Shown piece by piece: positions 1 to 8,626 of a DNA stretch of 64,000 bases. The DNA is from Desulfosporosinus sp. Tol-M (GTDB taxonomy: Bacteria > Bacillota > Desulfitobacteriia > Desulfitobacteriales > Desulfitobacteriaceae). The translations under genes and the position numbers were made by a program. The DNA is taken from assembly GCA_000770645.1 (NCBI GenBank), contig JQID01000201.1, forward strand, positions 39,194 to 103,193. Reading direction: 5' to 3'. How positions within the stretch are numbered: the stretch's first letter is position 1; each line of letters opens with the position of its first letter. The notes under the pieces were generated by a model. The model searched no databases, was not told the DNA's origin, and worked only from the letters and a program-made list of their open reading frames with translations.

Positions 1-1
1 G

Positions 2-73
2 GGCGGCGGGGAAGTAGAAATTACGCGTCAACACGCTCAGGAGTTATGGCAGCGCTCCGGACAACATAGGTAA
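2..73 (+). CDS. recN: RecN C-terminal end (partial)
   Basis: An open frame enters from the left edge and ends at TAA 71-73. Its last 23 residues (ending QELWQRSGQHR) fit the end of the DNA repair ATPase RecN, and recN normally lies directly upstream of spoIVB and spo0A in spore-forming Firmicutes. Only the tail is present, so the assignment rests mostly on gene order. Confidence 0.6.
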   Translation, partial: GGGEVEITRQHAQELWQRSGQHR

Positions 74-170
74 ACTTAAGTAGAGTGCTCGACTCTAACA
101 TTAAATAAGCTTATAAAAAATCTGTTAAATTGATTATGGTATTCATCAAATCAGGGATTCCCATGGTTAT

Positions 171-198
171 AGATTGCAAAAATAATTTTGCAATCTTT
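171..198 (+). terminator. Rho-independent terminator after recN
   Basis: An 11-bp A/T-rich stem (AGATTGCAAAA with TTTTGCAATCT) and a short loop run into TTTATTTT. It lies between the recN stop and spoIVB, so it probably separates the two units. The remaining 140 bases up to spoIVB hold no gene; I see no convincing sporulation-sigma promoter there. Confidence 0.7.
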
Positions 199-343
199 AT
201 TTTCTGTCCCTATGGTATTGTTTTAGAAAATTTGGAACTTATTTTACAGGATGAATCGCAACGAATTTGGTTAATTTAACATAGAATCAGAATTCATTTA
301 ACTTATTACAGGCACTCTATTTATGGAGGAATAAGGAAGAGAT

Positions 344-1639
344 GTGGGGAGAAATAGAGTGGAGGATGATAAGAGAGTGAAAAACAGAAGGATTATAATT
401 TTTGTCAGTCTCTTGTTCTGTACCTTCATTAGTTTCAATCCAAATGTTCAACGGTTGATGAAATTTCCAGATCATTATCTTATCAGTAAAGAGGGGATTC
501 AATTAAATGGTGTTTGGTCCAAAGTTATTCAGGTAGAAAAAGTATCATCCAGTCCAATTGTTACTGTATTATCAGGGAAGTCTAATTCTCGAGGGTCGGA
601 AAAGTTGGAAGTGTCTTACAAGCTTTTTGGGATTTTCCCCTTAAAATCCGGTGAGGTTCAAGTAATGAATCCTATAAAATTGATACCAGGCGGACAATCC
701 ATTGGGGTAGCTTTGCAGACAAAAGGTGTTATGGTGGTTGGGCAGGCGCCGGTAGTCGATATAACCGGCAGAAAAGTATTTCCTGCCAAAGAAGCCGGAA
801 TCGAAATAGGAGATATTCTCTTGAAGATTAACACCCAGGAGGTCCGCACAGATCAGGAGGTGTCAAATGCAGTTCATCTGGCTGGAGAGCAAAAAGGAAA
901 TGTAAATGTGCTTTACAAGCATCAAGACCAGATATTAGAAAAAATTATAAAACCAATTTATTGTGTGGAAACGGGTAGGTATCGCATGGGTTTATTTGTT
1001 CGGGACGAAGCAGCAGGGGTTGGAACCCTCTCTTTTTTAGACCCGGTTTCTAAGAAATATGGCGCACTAGGACATGTAATCACGGATGCAGACACGAATC
1101 AGAAAATTGAAGTCTTCAACGGTAAAATTGTTGCTTCTACAATTTATGCCATTGAAAAAGGGAAGCGGGGTCATCCTGGTGAAAAAATCGGTTCCTTCGA
1201 TCCAAATTCGGCTTTTACAGGGACAATTGAAAAAAACACCATGACAGGTATTTTCGGTACAATAAGCGGCCAAGTAGTAAATCCCTATTATAAAGAAGCA
1301 ATTCCGGTGGGATGGGAATCTGAGGTTAAAGTTGGTCCTGCTAAGATTTATACAGTGATTCAGGGGGAGAAAGTTGAAGAGTTTGAGGTAAATATTGATC
1401 GTGTGATGCATAATCGTACGGACAGTAAAAATATGATCGTGCGAGTGACCGATCCAAGATTACTGGAGGTTACGGGTGGAATTATCCAAGGCATGAGTGG
1501 AAGTCCAATCATTCAAAACGGTAAAATCATCGGAGCGGTCACGCATGTTTTTGTCAATGATAGTCAACGCGGATATGGGGTGTTTATCCAAAATATGATC
1601 AATGAGAGTAGTCAACTGACCGAAAACAGAGCGGCTTAG
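344..1639 (+). CDS. spoIVB: SpoIVB serine peptidase (S55)
   Basis: SpoIVB is the forespore-secreted serine protease that triggers processing of pro-sigma K in the mother cell. The 431-residue product has a basic start, one membrane segment at about 17-33, a PDZ domain around 120-205 and the S55 peptidase domain after it. Visible catalytic candidates are His244 (in GHVIT) and Ser385 (in GMSGSP), the expected His/Ser pair of the family. The GTG start at 344 is preceded by GGAGG and AGGAAGA. It sits between recN and spo0A, the usual order. Length matches the family (about 425), and no defect is seen. Confidence 0.97.
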   Translation: MGRNRVEDDKRVKNRRIIIFVSLLFCTFISFNPNVQRLMKFPDHYLISKEGIQLNGVWSKVIQVEKVSSSPIVTVLSGKSNSRGSEKLEVSYKLFGIFPLKSGEVQVMNPIKLIPGGQSIGVALQTKGVMVVGQAPVVDITGRKVFPAKEAGIEIGDILLKINTQEVRTDQEVSNAVHLAGEQKGNVNVLYKHQDQILEKIIKPIYCVETGRYRMGLFVRDEAAGVGTLSFLDPVSKKYGALGHVITDADTNQKIEVFNGKIVASTIYAIEKGKRGHPGEKIGSFDPNSAFTGTIEKNTMTGIFGTISGQVVNPYYKEAIPVGWESEVKVGPAKIYTVIQGEKVEEFEVNIDRVMHNRTDSKNMIVRVTDPRLLEVTGGIIQGMSGSPIIQNGKIIGAVTHVFVNDSQRGYGVFIQNMINESSQLTENRAA

Positions 1640-1665
1640 AAATAAAAATTGGAGCTATATTTGGA

Positions 1666-1697
1666 AAAGAGCAGTCTTTACAAAAACTGCTCTTTCT
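1666..1697 (+). terminator. Rho-independent terminator after spoIVB
   Basis: A 10-bp stem AAAGAGCAGT / ACTGCTCTTT with a 10-nt loop is followed by a T-rich run. It isolates spoIVB from spo0A, so spo0A needs its own promoter. Confidence 0.85.
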
Positions 1698-1724
1698 TTA
1701 ATTTTAACTTTTTTCTATGATTAA

Positions 1725-1757
1725 AAAGGAGGAGTATAGAAAACTATTGTCGAAATG
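1725..1757 (+). promoter_or_regulatory. Candidate 0A box and sigma-H-like promoter of spo0A
   Basis: A perfect core 0A box TGTCGAA lies at 1748-1754, about 70 bases before spo0A. AAAGGAGGA (1725-1733) and GTCGAAATG (1749-1757) loosely fit sigma-H -35 and -10 elements, but the 15-base gap and mismatches make the promoter reading weak. Autoregulation by Spo0A from a sigma-H promoter is known in Bacillus; here it is inferred from these short matches. Confidence 0.45.
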
Positions 1758-1825
1758 AACATCCATTTAATATTTTAAAATTAAAGCAAAATTTAACGTG
1801 TACAAAATGAGGGGGATTCTAGGAA

Positions 1826-2644
1826 ATGCAAAGGCCTATAAGAGTCTTATTGGCAGATGACAACCGGGAATTTGTCGAGATAGTCAAACAATTTATTGAA
1901 CGGCAAGAAGATATGACCCTAGTTGGGGTAGCGTATCATGGGAATGAGGCTTTGGAACTAATATCTCGAGAAGAACCTCATGTTGTGCTATTAGATATTA
2001 TTATGCCCCATCTTGATGGTTTGGGGGTCCTTGAAAAACTGCAAAATTTAGTTCAAAGACCTAAGATCATTATCTTAACAGCGTTTGGACAGGAAACAAT
2101 GACCCAACGTGCCGTAAAACTCGGAGCGAATTACTACATATTGAAACCTTTTGATTTGGAAACATTAGGTAAGCGAATTCGCCAATTACATGATGATTTT
2201 TCGGAGTCACTCAGTGGAGCTCAACAAACAAATGCGGGGTCAAACAGGATGTTATATACACAAATCTCAAATGGGATTTTGCCGCCGACGACGAAGAATT
2301 ATGAAGTTGAAGTCACGCGAATGATCCATCAGATGGGGGTACCGGCGCATGTCAAAGGATACCAGTATTTACGGGATGCTATCGTTTGCGTGGTTCAGGA
2401 TGTATCGCTGCTTGGAGCTGTAACCAAAGAGCTTTATCCGATGATCGCAGGTAAATATAAAACCACCCCAAGTCGTGTCGAACGCGCAATTCGTCATGCT
2501 ATAGAGTTGGCTTGGGATCGGGGAAACGTAGATTTTATGAATCGTTATTTTGGCTACACCATTAACGTTGATCGTGGTAAACCAACAAATTCGGAATTTG
2601 TGGCGATGGTCGCTGATAAATTGCGGATGTCGATGATGGAATAA
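1826..2644 (+). CDS. spo0A: Sporulation master regulator Spo0A
   Basis: Spo0A is the phosphorelay-controlled transcription factor that commits the cell to sporulation. The 272-residue protein has a receiver domain (about 1-125) with the acidic pair Asp11/Asp12, phospho-acceptor Asp57 (LLDIIMP), Thr85 and Lys107 (LKPFD). The linker leads into the conserved Spo0A DNA-binding domain (about 150-272), with the recognition-helix region [15 protein letters not shown]. The ATG is preceded by AGGGGGATTCTAGGAA. The gene is monocistronic, with a terminator upstream and a 0A box in the promoter region. All key residues are present. Confidence 0.98.
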   Translation: MQRPIRVLLADDNREFVEIVKQFIERQEDMTLVGVAYHGNEALELISREEPHVVLLDIIMPHLDGLGVLEKLQNLVQRPKIIILTAFGQETMTQRAVKLGANYYILKPFDLETLGKRIRQLHDDFSESLSGAQQTNAGSNRMLYTQISNGILPPTTKNYEVEVTRMIHQMGVPAHVKGYQYLRDAIVCVVQDVSLLGAVTKELYPMIAGKYKTTPSRVERAIRHAIELAWDRGNVDFMNRYFGYTINVDRGKPTNSEFVAMVADKLRMSMME

Positions 2645-2794
2645 GAATTGGCTTATAACAAGGGATACAGGGTTTTGAAAACAGATTGCATACATCTCTA
2701 TGTTGAATAAACTTGGAGGTGTTTTTGTTATAAGATTATCCCCAATTTGAAGCCGGGATTGTAAAGTGATTTATGCCGAATAGCTAAATATTAG

Positions 2795-2823
2795 TTTACA
2801 TATAGTCGATTAAAGTTTAGAAT
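2795..2823 (+). promoter_or_regulatory. Sigma-A-type promoter of iorAB
   Basis: TTTACA (2795-2800), a 17-base spacer, then TAGAAT (2818-2823), each one mismatch from consensus, 40 bases before the iorA ATG. Confidence 0.6.
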
Positions 2824-2862
2824 AGGGTGATGTAGTTCCAAGGATTGAATGGGGGATTATAG

Positions 2863-4626
2863 ATGAAACGGTTGATGAGCGGTAATGAAGCTGCAGCTCG
2901 AGGAGCTTATGAGGCAGGGGTTACAGTAGCTGCGGCATATCCGGGGACACCAAGTACGGAAATAACCGAATCCATTGCCAAATATAATAATATCTATGCA
3001 GAATGGTCACCTAATGAGAAAGTTGCCCTGGAAGTGGCAATCGGAGCCGCTTTTGCCGGAGCCAGAGCAATCTGTGCAATGAAGCATGTTGGCTTGAATG
3101 TCGCGGCGGATCCTTTGTTTACAGTATCCTATACCGGAATAAACGGCGGCTTGGTCTTGATGATAGCCGATGATCCGGGAATGCACAGCTCGCAAAATGA
3201 ACAGGACAGCAGGCACTATGCCCGGGCAGCAAAGGTTCCGATGCTTGAACCTTCCGACAGTCAGGAATGTTTGGATTACGTCAAACAAGCTTTCGAGATA
3301 AGCGAGAGCTTCGATTGCCCTGTGATAGTCAGACTATCGACAAGGATTTCACACTCTCAGAGTGCCGTTGAAACAGGAGAGAGGGTAGATTATCAGCTTA
3401 AATATTATACCAAGGACATTAATAAATATGTAATGATGCCTGCAATGGCCAGAAGAAGACATGTTGAAGTAGAAAAAAGAATGCTTGCCTTACAGGAGTA
3501 CGCAGAGACAGCTAATTTAAACACTATAGAATGGGGAAGCAAAAAAATAGGTGTGATTACCAGTGGGATAGCATATCAATATGCCAAAGAAGCTTTTGGT
3601 GATGTTTCCTATTTGAAAATCGGGATGGTATATCCTCTGCCGGAACAACTTATTGCCAGGTTTGCCTCTGAAGTTGAAACACTTTATGTCGTTGAAGAAT
3701 TGGAACCATTTTTGGAGAACGAAATCAAAAAAAATGGGATCAAAGTTATCGGAAAAGAATTTCTTCCTGTTATTGGTGAACTGACCGCTCAATTAATCAA
3801 AGAAAAGCTGCTCGGAGTTAAGCAGGAAGTAAATGAACCGCTGATGGAAAACATACCCCTAAGACCGCCTGTAATGTGTCCGGGATGTCCGCATAGAGGC
3901 CTGCATTATGTTCTGAGCAAACTTAAACTGAATGTGATCGGTGATATAGGTTGTTATACACTTGGAGCACAGCCGCCTACTGAATCCCTGAATTCCGTTA
4001 TCTGTATGGGCGCCAGCATCGGTAATGCACTTGGGATGGAAAAAGCAAGGGGGGCGGAGTTTGCGAAAAAGACAGTAGCGATCCTTGGAGACTCAACATT
4101 CATCCACTCTGGAATAACCGGGTTGATTGATGTTGTTTATAATAAAGGTAATTCAACTGTAATAATTCCGGATAATTCAACAACAGGTATGACAGGTCAT
4201 CAAGACAATCCCACAACCGGTTTAACAATTAAGGGTGAAGTTACCAGGCAGGTTGATTTAGTAAAACTTGCCAGGGCAATTGGAGTCGATAGAGTAAGGG
4301 TTGCTGATCCGTTCGATATTCAAGAATTAAAGAAGATTGTCAAAGAAGAAATCGCGTCGCCAGAACCTTCTGTAATTATCTCCCAAAGACCATGCGCTCT
4401 GTTAAAGAATGTTAAACATGCCGGGGCATTAAAGATAGATATGGAAAAGTGTAAAAAATGCCGGAAATGTTTGGCTATCGGTTGTCCTGCTCTTGCTGAT
4501 AAGGGAGATTTTATTGAAGTAAATGAAGCGCTGTGTGTCGGATGCCGATTATGTACGAAAGTATGCAGTTTCAATGCATTTGAAACGTCGGATAGTGCAG
4601 AAAAGGCAGGTGCGCTTAATGGATAA
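2863..4626 (+). CDS. iorA: Indolepyruvate:ferredoxin oxidoreductase, alpha subunit
   Basis: This is the large subunit of the cytoplasmic enzyme that oxidatively decarboxylates aryl-pyruvates (indolepyruvate, phenylpyruvate) to aryl-acetyl-CoA, reducing ferredoxin. The 587 residues start with the pyruvate-ferredoxin pyrimidine-binding domain (YPGTPSTEI). A CPGCPHR motif and a thiamine-diphosphate domain (GDIGCYTLGA, GDSTFIHSG) follow. The C-terminus carries two ferredoxin-like clusters, CKKCRKCLAIGCP and CVGCRLCTKVC. The ATG at 2863 follows GGGGGAT. It overlaps iorB by 8 bases, so the subunits are translationally coupled. Aromatic amino-acid degradation is the likely role; the liv-type transporter downstream may feed it (inference). 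Confidence 0.95.
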   Translation: MKRLMSGNEAAARGAYEAGVTVAAAYPGTPSTEITESIAKYNNIYAEWSPNEKVALEVAIGAAFAGARAICAMKHVGLNVAADPLFTVSYTGINGGLVLMIADDPGMHSSQNEQDSRHYARAAKVPMLEPSDSQECLDYVKQAFEISESFDCPVIVRLSTRISHSQSAVETGERVDYQLKYYTKDINKYVMMPAMARRRHVEVEKRMLALQEYAETANLNTIEWGSKKIGVITSGIAYQYAKEAFGDVSYLKIGMVYPLPEQLIARFASEVETLYVVEELEPFLENEIKKNGIKVIGKEFLPVIGELTAQLIKEKLLGVKQEVNEPLMENIPLRPPVMCPGCPHRGLHYVLSKLKLNVIGDIGCYTLGAQPPTESLNSVICMGASIGNALGMEKARGAEFAKKTVAILGDSTFIHSGITGLIDVVYNKGNSTVIIPDNSTTGMTGHQDNPTTGLTIKGEVTRQVDLVKLARAIGVDRVRVADPFDIQELKKIVKEEIASPEPSVIISQRPCALLKNVKHAGALKIDMEKCKKCRKCLAIGCPALADKGDFIEVNEALCVGCRLCTKVCSFNAFETSDSAEKAGALNG

Positions 4627-5200
4627 TTTAAATATTATGATTGTAGGCGTAGGCGGACAGGGGACGCTGCTGGCTAGCAGGATATTAGGAGCCGTTGCCT
4701 TAAAAAAAGATTATGCTGTCAAGCTTTCTGAAGTACATGGCATGGCTCAGAGAGGCGGTAGTGTTGTAACATATGTTAAATTTGGCCGGAAGATTCATTC
4801 ACCTTTGATAGAAAAACATGAAGCGGATATCCTCCTTGCTTTTGAAGAGCTTGAAGCATTAAGATGGGCTGACTATGTGAAGGATGAGGGCATGATTATT
4901 ATTAATAGTCAAAAAATTGATCCTATGCCGGTAATAGTAGGTAAAGCTAAGTATCCCTCAGAGATAGTTAGGACGTTGAGTCAAAAATACAAAAACGTTT
5001 TTACGTTAGATGCCTTAAAGATAGCCTTACAGTGTGGAAACATCAAAGTTGTAAATATAGTTTTACTGGGTCTGATGGCTGCCAAAACAGCCATAGAAAA
5101 GCAAATTTGGGATGAAGCATTAAAGGAAATTGTTCCGGAAAAGCTGCTTGAAGTAAATGTCGAAGCATTTAATGCAGGATATCACGCTATCCAGGATTAG
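4619..5200 (+). CDS. iorB: Indolepyruvate:ferredoxin oxidoreductase, beta subunit
   Basis: The small gamma-type subunit of IorAB, 193 residues. It begins with a glycine-rich motif VGVGGQGTLLASRILG and contains EVHGMAQRGG, both characteristic of the pyruvate/ketoisovalerate oxidoreductase gamma domain. An open frame extends upstream to 4523, but the ATG at 4619 inside the iorA end fits the homologous start and gives an 8-base overlap with iorA. A strong terminator follows directly, so iorAB is a two-gene operon. Confidence 0.93.
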   Translation: MDNLNIMIVGVGGQGTLLASRILGAVALKKDYAVKLSEVHGMAQRGGSVVTYVKFGRKIHSPLIEKHEADILLAFEELEALRWADYVKDEGMIIINSQKIDPMPVIVGKAKYPSEIVRTLSQKYKNVFTLDALKIALQCGNIKVVNIVLLGLMAAKTAIEKQIWDEALKEIVPEKLLEVNVEAFNAGYHAIQD

Positions 5201-5206
5201 TGTGTT

Positions 5207-5245
5207 AAAAAGTCTGCTTATCCTGCCCGGATAAACAGACTTTTT
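5207..5245 (+). terminator. Terminator of iorAB
   Basis: A long stem AAAAAGTCTG.TTATCC / GGATAA.CAGACTTTTT closes on a five-base loop and ends in T5. It works in either direction on paper, but only iorAB reads into it. Confidence 0.9.
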
Positions 5246-5423
5246 CAGTGCCTTTTGCTTTCGGGTGCCAAAAGGGTGCCAAAAGAATATAGCACCCTCC
5301 TTTGATGCCCCTTCAGGTGAAATTTAACCTATTGAATCTATTCTGAAATTATGATAAAACTATGGTGTAGAATTAGTAGTTTCTTGACCTCTTTCTCTTT
5401 AGGGATCAAAGGCAGGTGGTAAT

Positions 5424-5456
5424 ATGGTTAAAATAGTAGAACGGGTAGATTGGTAG
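5424..5456 (+). CDS. Possible 10-residue leader peptide of the liv operon
   Basis: ATG at 5424, preceded by AGGTGG six bases upstream, encodes MVKIVERVDW and then TAG. Three of ten residues are valine and one is isoleucine. A small terminator hairpin follows 21 bases after the stop. The arrangement resembles attenuation of a branched-chain amino-acid operon. A ten-codon ORF can occur by chance and I found no clear antiterminator, so this is a hypothesis. Confidence 0.35.
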   Translation: MVKIVERVDW

Positions 5457-5476
5457 AATGAAGTTGTCGATCTGGG

Positions 5477-5502
5477 CACTCTCATTCGAGGTGTTTTTTT
5501 AT
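5477..5502 (+). terminator. Leader terminator before the liv operon
   Basis: CAC.CTC / GAGGTG with a four-base loop and T7 directly after. It sits between the leader peptide and livK, where it could act as an attenuator. The stem is short (six pairs plus a bulge). Upstream, 5246-5423 holds no gene; a GGGTGC/GCACCC hairpin and a weak TTGAAT-N17-TAAAAC promoter are present. Confidence 0.5.
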
Positions 5503-5534
5503 TTGTTTAATTTTATCAAACGGAGGCTAATAAA

Positions 5535-6710
5535 ATGACTAAAAGGATAACGATCTCATTAATTAGTGTGTTGGCATTATTAACCTTGATCTTTGCCGCT
5601 GGCTGTTCGTCACAGAGTCCCACATCTAAAGAAGGTGACCCGATCAACATCGGCGCGGTGCTGGATATCAGCGGTCCGTCTTCTTCCCTCGGTATTCCGG
5701 AAAGAGACACCCTGCAGATGCTGACAGACCAGTTAAACGCTAAAGGCGGAATCAATGGGCGTCAGGTTAAATTGATCGTCCTTGATAATAAAAGCGAAGA
5801 GACAGAAGGCGTTCTGGCGGTCAAGAAATTAATCAACCAGGAAAAAGTAGTGGGTATCATCGGCTCAAGCGCCAGTGGCACGTCACTGGCCATGGTTGAT
5901 ACGGTGCAGAAGGAAGGTGTCCCTCTGATCTCGCTGGCTACCAACAGCAAAATTGTCGAGCCGGTAAGCGATCGCAAGTGGGTTTTTAAAATGGCTCAGA
6001 GTGACGCGACCGTAGCCGGAGGGATGATTAAATATGCAAAATCCAAAGGCATCCAGAAAATCGCCATCCTTTCCATGAACAACGCTTACGGTGATGGGGG
6101 ACAAAAAGCCTTGGTCAAAGCCGCGGCGGATAACGGTATGAGTGTTGTCCTGCAGGATAAGTTTGAAGCAACCGACAAGGAAATGTCCGCCCAACTGGCC
6201 AAAATTAAAAGCAGCGACGCCCAGGCAGTTATGGTGTGGGCGATTCCTCCTTCCGCTGCGATTGTAACCAGTAATTACCGTCAACTGGCTATGAACATAC
6301 CCATGATTCACAGCCACGGTATTGCCAACCAAAACTTCCTTGATGTGGCCGGCAGCGCAGCCAACGGTATTGAATTCCCCGTAGGCAAAATCGTTGTGGC
6401 TGATCAACTTCCTGACAATGACCCGCAGAAGCAGGTTCTCGTGTCATATACAAAAGACTATACCGCCAAATTTAATACCCCTCCGAGCACTTTCGGTGGT
6501 CATGCCTGGGACGCTTTCAATATGATGGTTAACGCGATCAAAGAAGCCGGCACTGACCGGGCAAAAGTAAGGGATGCATTGGAACAAACCAAGAACTTTG
6601 TAGGCATCTCCGGTGTGTTCAATATGTCCGATAAGGATCATAACGGGCTGGCGGACGACTGCATGGTCATGGTAATGGTTAAAGATGGCAAGTGGACTTT
6701 GATTAAATAG
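5535..6710 (+). CDS. livK: Branched-chain amino-acid ABC transporter, substrate-binding lipoprotein
   Basis: Extracellular binding lipoprotein of a LivKHMGF-type uptake system. The 391-residue protein has a lipoprotein signal (hydrophobic core, FAAGC lipobox, Cys24) and a type I periplasmic-binding fold (INIGAVLDISG, LVKAAADNGMSVV, GHAWDAFNMM). The ATG at 5535 follows AAACGGAGGC. It is first of five genes. The family also includes members for aromatic acids, amides and urea, so the ligand is not certain. The Ile/Val-rich leader favours branched-chain amino acids; the iorAB neighbours would favour aromatic ones. Confidence 0.92.
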   Translation: MTKRITISLISVLALLTLIFAAGCSSQSPTSKEGDPINIGAVLDISGPSSSLGIPERDTLQMLTDQLNAKGGINGRQVKLIVLDNKSEETEGVLAVKKLINQEKVVGIIGSSASGTSLAMVDTVQKEGVPLISLATNSKIVEPVSDRKWVFKMAQSDATVAGGMIKYAKSKGIQKIAILSMNNAYGDGGQKALVKAAADNGMSVVLQDKFEATDKEMSAQLAKIKSSDAQAVMVWAIPPSAAIVTSNYRQLAMNIPMIHSHGIANQNFLDVAGSAANGIEFPVGKIVVADQLPDNDPQKQVLVSYTKDYTAKFNTPPSTFGGHAWDAFNMMVNAIKEAGTDRAKVRDALEQTKNFVGISGVFNMSDKDHNGLADDCMVMVMVKDGKWTLIK

Positions 6711-6728
6711 CTTCAAGGCGGTGTAATA

Positions 6729-7610
6729 GTGCACATTAACGACCTGTATTTACAGTTTCTTTTTTCCGGCTTGACGCTCGGGAGCATATATGCCCTGATT
6801 GCACTTGCCCTGGTGACAACCTATAATATTACCGGCATTCTGAACATGGCCCAAGGCGAGTTTGTCGCCTTGGGCGCACTTTCCGCCTGCACCTTTTCTG
6901 CAGCGGGTTTTTCCCTTCCTGCGGCGTTCTGCCTTTCAGTGATTATAACCGCGCTTGTTGGCGGCTTGGTGGAGAGATTGGCGATTAACCCGATACGTAA
7001 CGGCTCAAGCATAACTTTGATTATCGTCACCATCGGCCTGTCAATAATGCTCCGCGGCCTTGCGCTTTTAATTTGGGGGACGAACCCTTACTCCCTGCCG
7101 GCCTTCACGCAGGGGGGTCCTTTGATGGTGTGGGGCGCCGCCGTAAACACCCAGAGCATTTGGATTTTTGGACTTCTAATAGTAACTGTTACCGGTTTGT
7201 TCGTTTTCATGGAAAAGACTTACTGGGGAAAGGTTGTCAGAGCATGTGTCATCAACCGTCTTGCGGCGAAACTAATGGGTATCAACCCATATATCCTGTC
7301 CTTGATGGCTTTTGTCATTAGTGGGGCACTGGGCGCCGCCGCGGGCGTATTTATAACCCCGATTACGCTGGCTACCTATGATATGGGCTTCACCCTCGGG
7401 CTGAAAGGTTTTGTAGCGGCAATTATCGGAGGAATAAACAATGTCGGGGGTGCCATTATCGGCGGACTCCTGCTTGGTGTTCTTGAAATTTTCGGGGCTG
7501 GTCTGATTTCTTCCGGATTTAAAGACGCCATAGCCATGATTGTTTTGATTATTGTCCTTTTATTTAGACCGCAGGGAATTATCGGCGTTGTTTCTGGGAG
7601 GAAAGTGTAG
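6729..7610 (+). CDS. livH: LivH-type ABC permease
   Basis: Inner-membrane permease of the liv-type transporter, 293 residues, with repeated hydrophobic helices from residue 10 to the end. The family motifs GLTLGSIYALIALALV and NMAQGEFVALGA are present, as is the cytoplasmic EAA-like loop around RACVINRLAAKLMGI. The GTG start at 6729 is preceded by CAAGGCGGTG. Its stop overlaps the GTG of livM by one base. Partner of LivM in the transmembrane channel. Confidence 0.93.
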   Translation: MHINDLYLQFLFSGLTLGSIYALIALALVTTYNITGILNMAQGEFVALGALSACTFSAAGFSLPAAFCLSVIITALVGGLVERLAINPIRNGSSITLIIVTIGLSIMLRGLALLIWGTNPYSLPAFTQGGPLMVWGAAVNTQSIWIFGLLIVTVTGLFVFMEKTYWGKVVRACVINRLAAKLMGINPYILSLMAFVISGALGAAAGVFITPITLATYDMGFTLGLKGFVAAIIGGINNVGGAIIGGLLLGVLEIFGAGLISSGFKDAIAMIVLIIVLLFRPQGIIGVVSGRKV

Positions 7611-8602
7611 TGCATAGGGGTAGCTTAACGAAATATTTACTCGTTGCAGCGGTAACCGTATGTTTCTTGGTGTTGCCGTTTTTGCTGAAAAGCAACTATC
7701 TGCTCAGTATTATTATTGTCATAGGCATATATACTCTAGTGGTGGAGGGGCTTGGCATCCTCATGGGATACGCCGGGCAAGTGTCTTTTGGGCAGGCAGC
7801 TTTTTTCGGCATCGGCGCTTATGCGGTGGCTATTTTAACAACCCGCTATCACTGGGGAACTATTTCTGCCCTTCTGGCAGCGATCGTCCTTTCCTCGCTG
7901 GTGGGAGTTGTTATAGGCAAGCCCACTTTGAAGCTCAAAGAGCACTACCTGGCCCTGGCAACGTTGGCGTTCGGAATCCTGATCAACATCTTTTTCAACG
8001 AGGGCGGAGAACTGACCGGCGGCCCTTCCGGACTGACAGGTATTCCTTACCTGAATATCGGTGGTTTTGTTTTCAACCGGGATATCAAATTTTATTACCT
8101 CATCTGTGTGGTTGTGCTGCTGGTGTTCCTGGGCGTGCGCAACCTTGACCGTTCCAGGATCGGCCGCACGCTGCGGGCTATCCGGGACAGTGAAGTAGCC
8201 GCCGAGGCGAACGGAATCAATACCGCCGCTTTGAAATTACAGGCCTTTGTGTTCAGCGCTTTTCTTGCGGGTCTGGGCGGAGGAATCTATGCCTATTACA
8301 TTACCTTCATCAGCCCTGCTCCCTTTAACTTCAACATGTCGATCCAGTTCGTACTGATGGCGGTTATCGGAGGACTGGGCACCATTTGGGGCCCTGTTCT
8401 CGGCGTGGTTTTGGTGGTGGCCCTGGGCGAAGTGCTCAGGTGGTTGGTTCCTCTTGTTATCCCTCAGGCGGGTGGGGAATATCAGATCATATTTTTCGGA
8501 CTGATCCTTGTCCTGGCAATGATTTTTAAACCGGAGGGTTTAAGCAGCGGATGGCGGAAGAAAACCGATTTAGATGAAGCGGGAGAAAACACGAAAATTT
8601 GA
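7610..8602 (+). CDS. livM: LivM-type ABC permease
   Basis: Second membrane permease, 330 residues, with about nine hydrophobic segments. Family motifs visible: GYAGQVSFGQAAFFGIGAY, the loop RAIRDSEVAAEANGI, and FVLMAVIGGLGTIWGPVLG. The GTG at 7610 overlaps the livH stop by one base, with GGGAGG upstream. LivH and LivM form the heterodimeric channel served by LivG and LivF. Confidence 0.93.
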   Translation: MHRGSLTKYLLVAAVTVCFLVLPFLLKSNYLLSIIIVIGIYTLVVEGLGILMGYAGQVSFGQAAFFGIGAYAVAILTTRYHWGTISALLAAIVLSSLVGVVIGKPTLKLKEHYLALATLAFGILINIFFNEGGELTGGPSGLTGIPYLNIGGFVFNRDIKFYYLICVVVLLVFLGVRNLDRSRIGRTLRAIRDSEVAAEANGINTAALKLQAFVFSAFLAGLGGGIYAYYITFISPAPFNFNMSIQFVLMAVIGGLGTIWGPVLGVVLVVALGEVLRWLVPLVIPQAGGEYQIIFFGLILVLAMIFKPEGLSSGWRKKTDLDEAGENTKI

Positions 8603-8626
8603 TCATATCTAGGCGGAGGGAGCACC

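Noticed and set aside
5268..5300. Integration site suggested by a doubled GGGTGCCAAAA
   Set aside because: No tRNA, integrase or matching second copy is seen; a short chance duplication and hairpin explain it.
5330..5420. T-box riboswitch before the liv operon
   Set aside because: The conserved T-box core AGGGTGGNACCGCG is not present.
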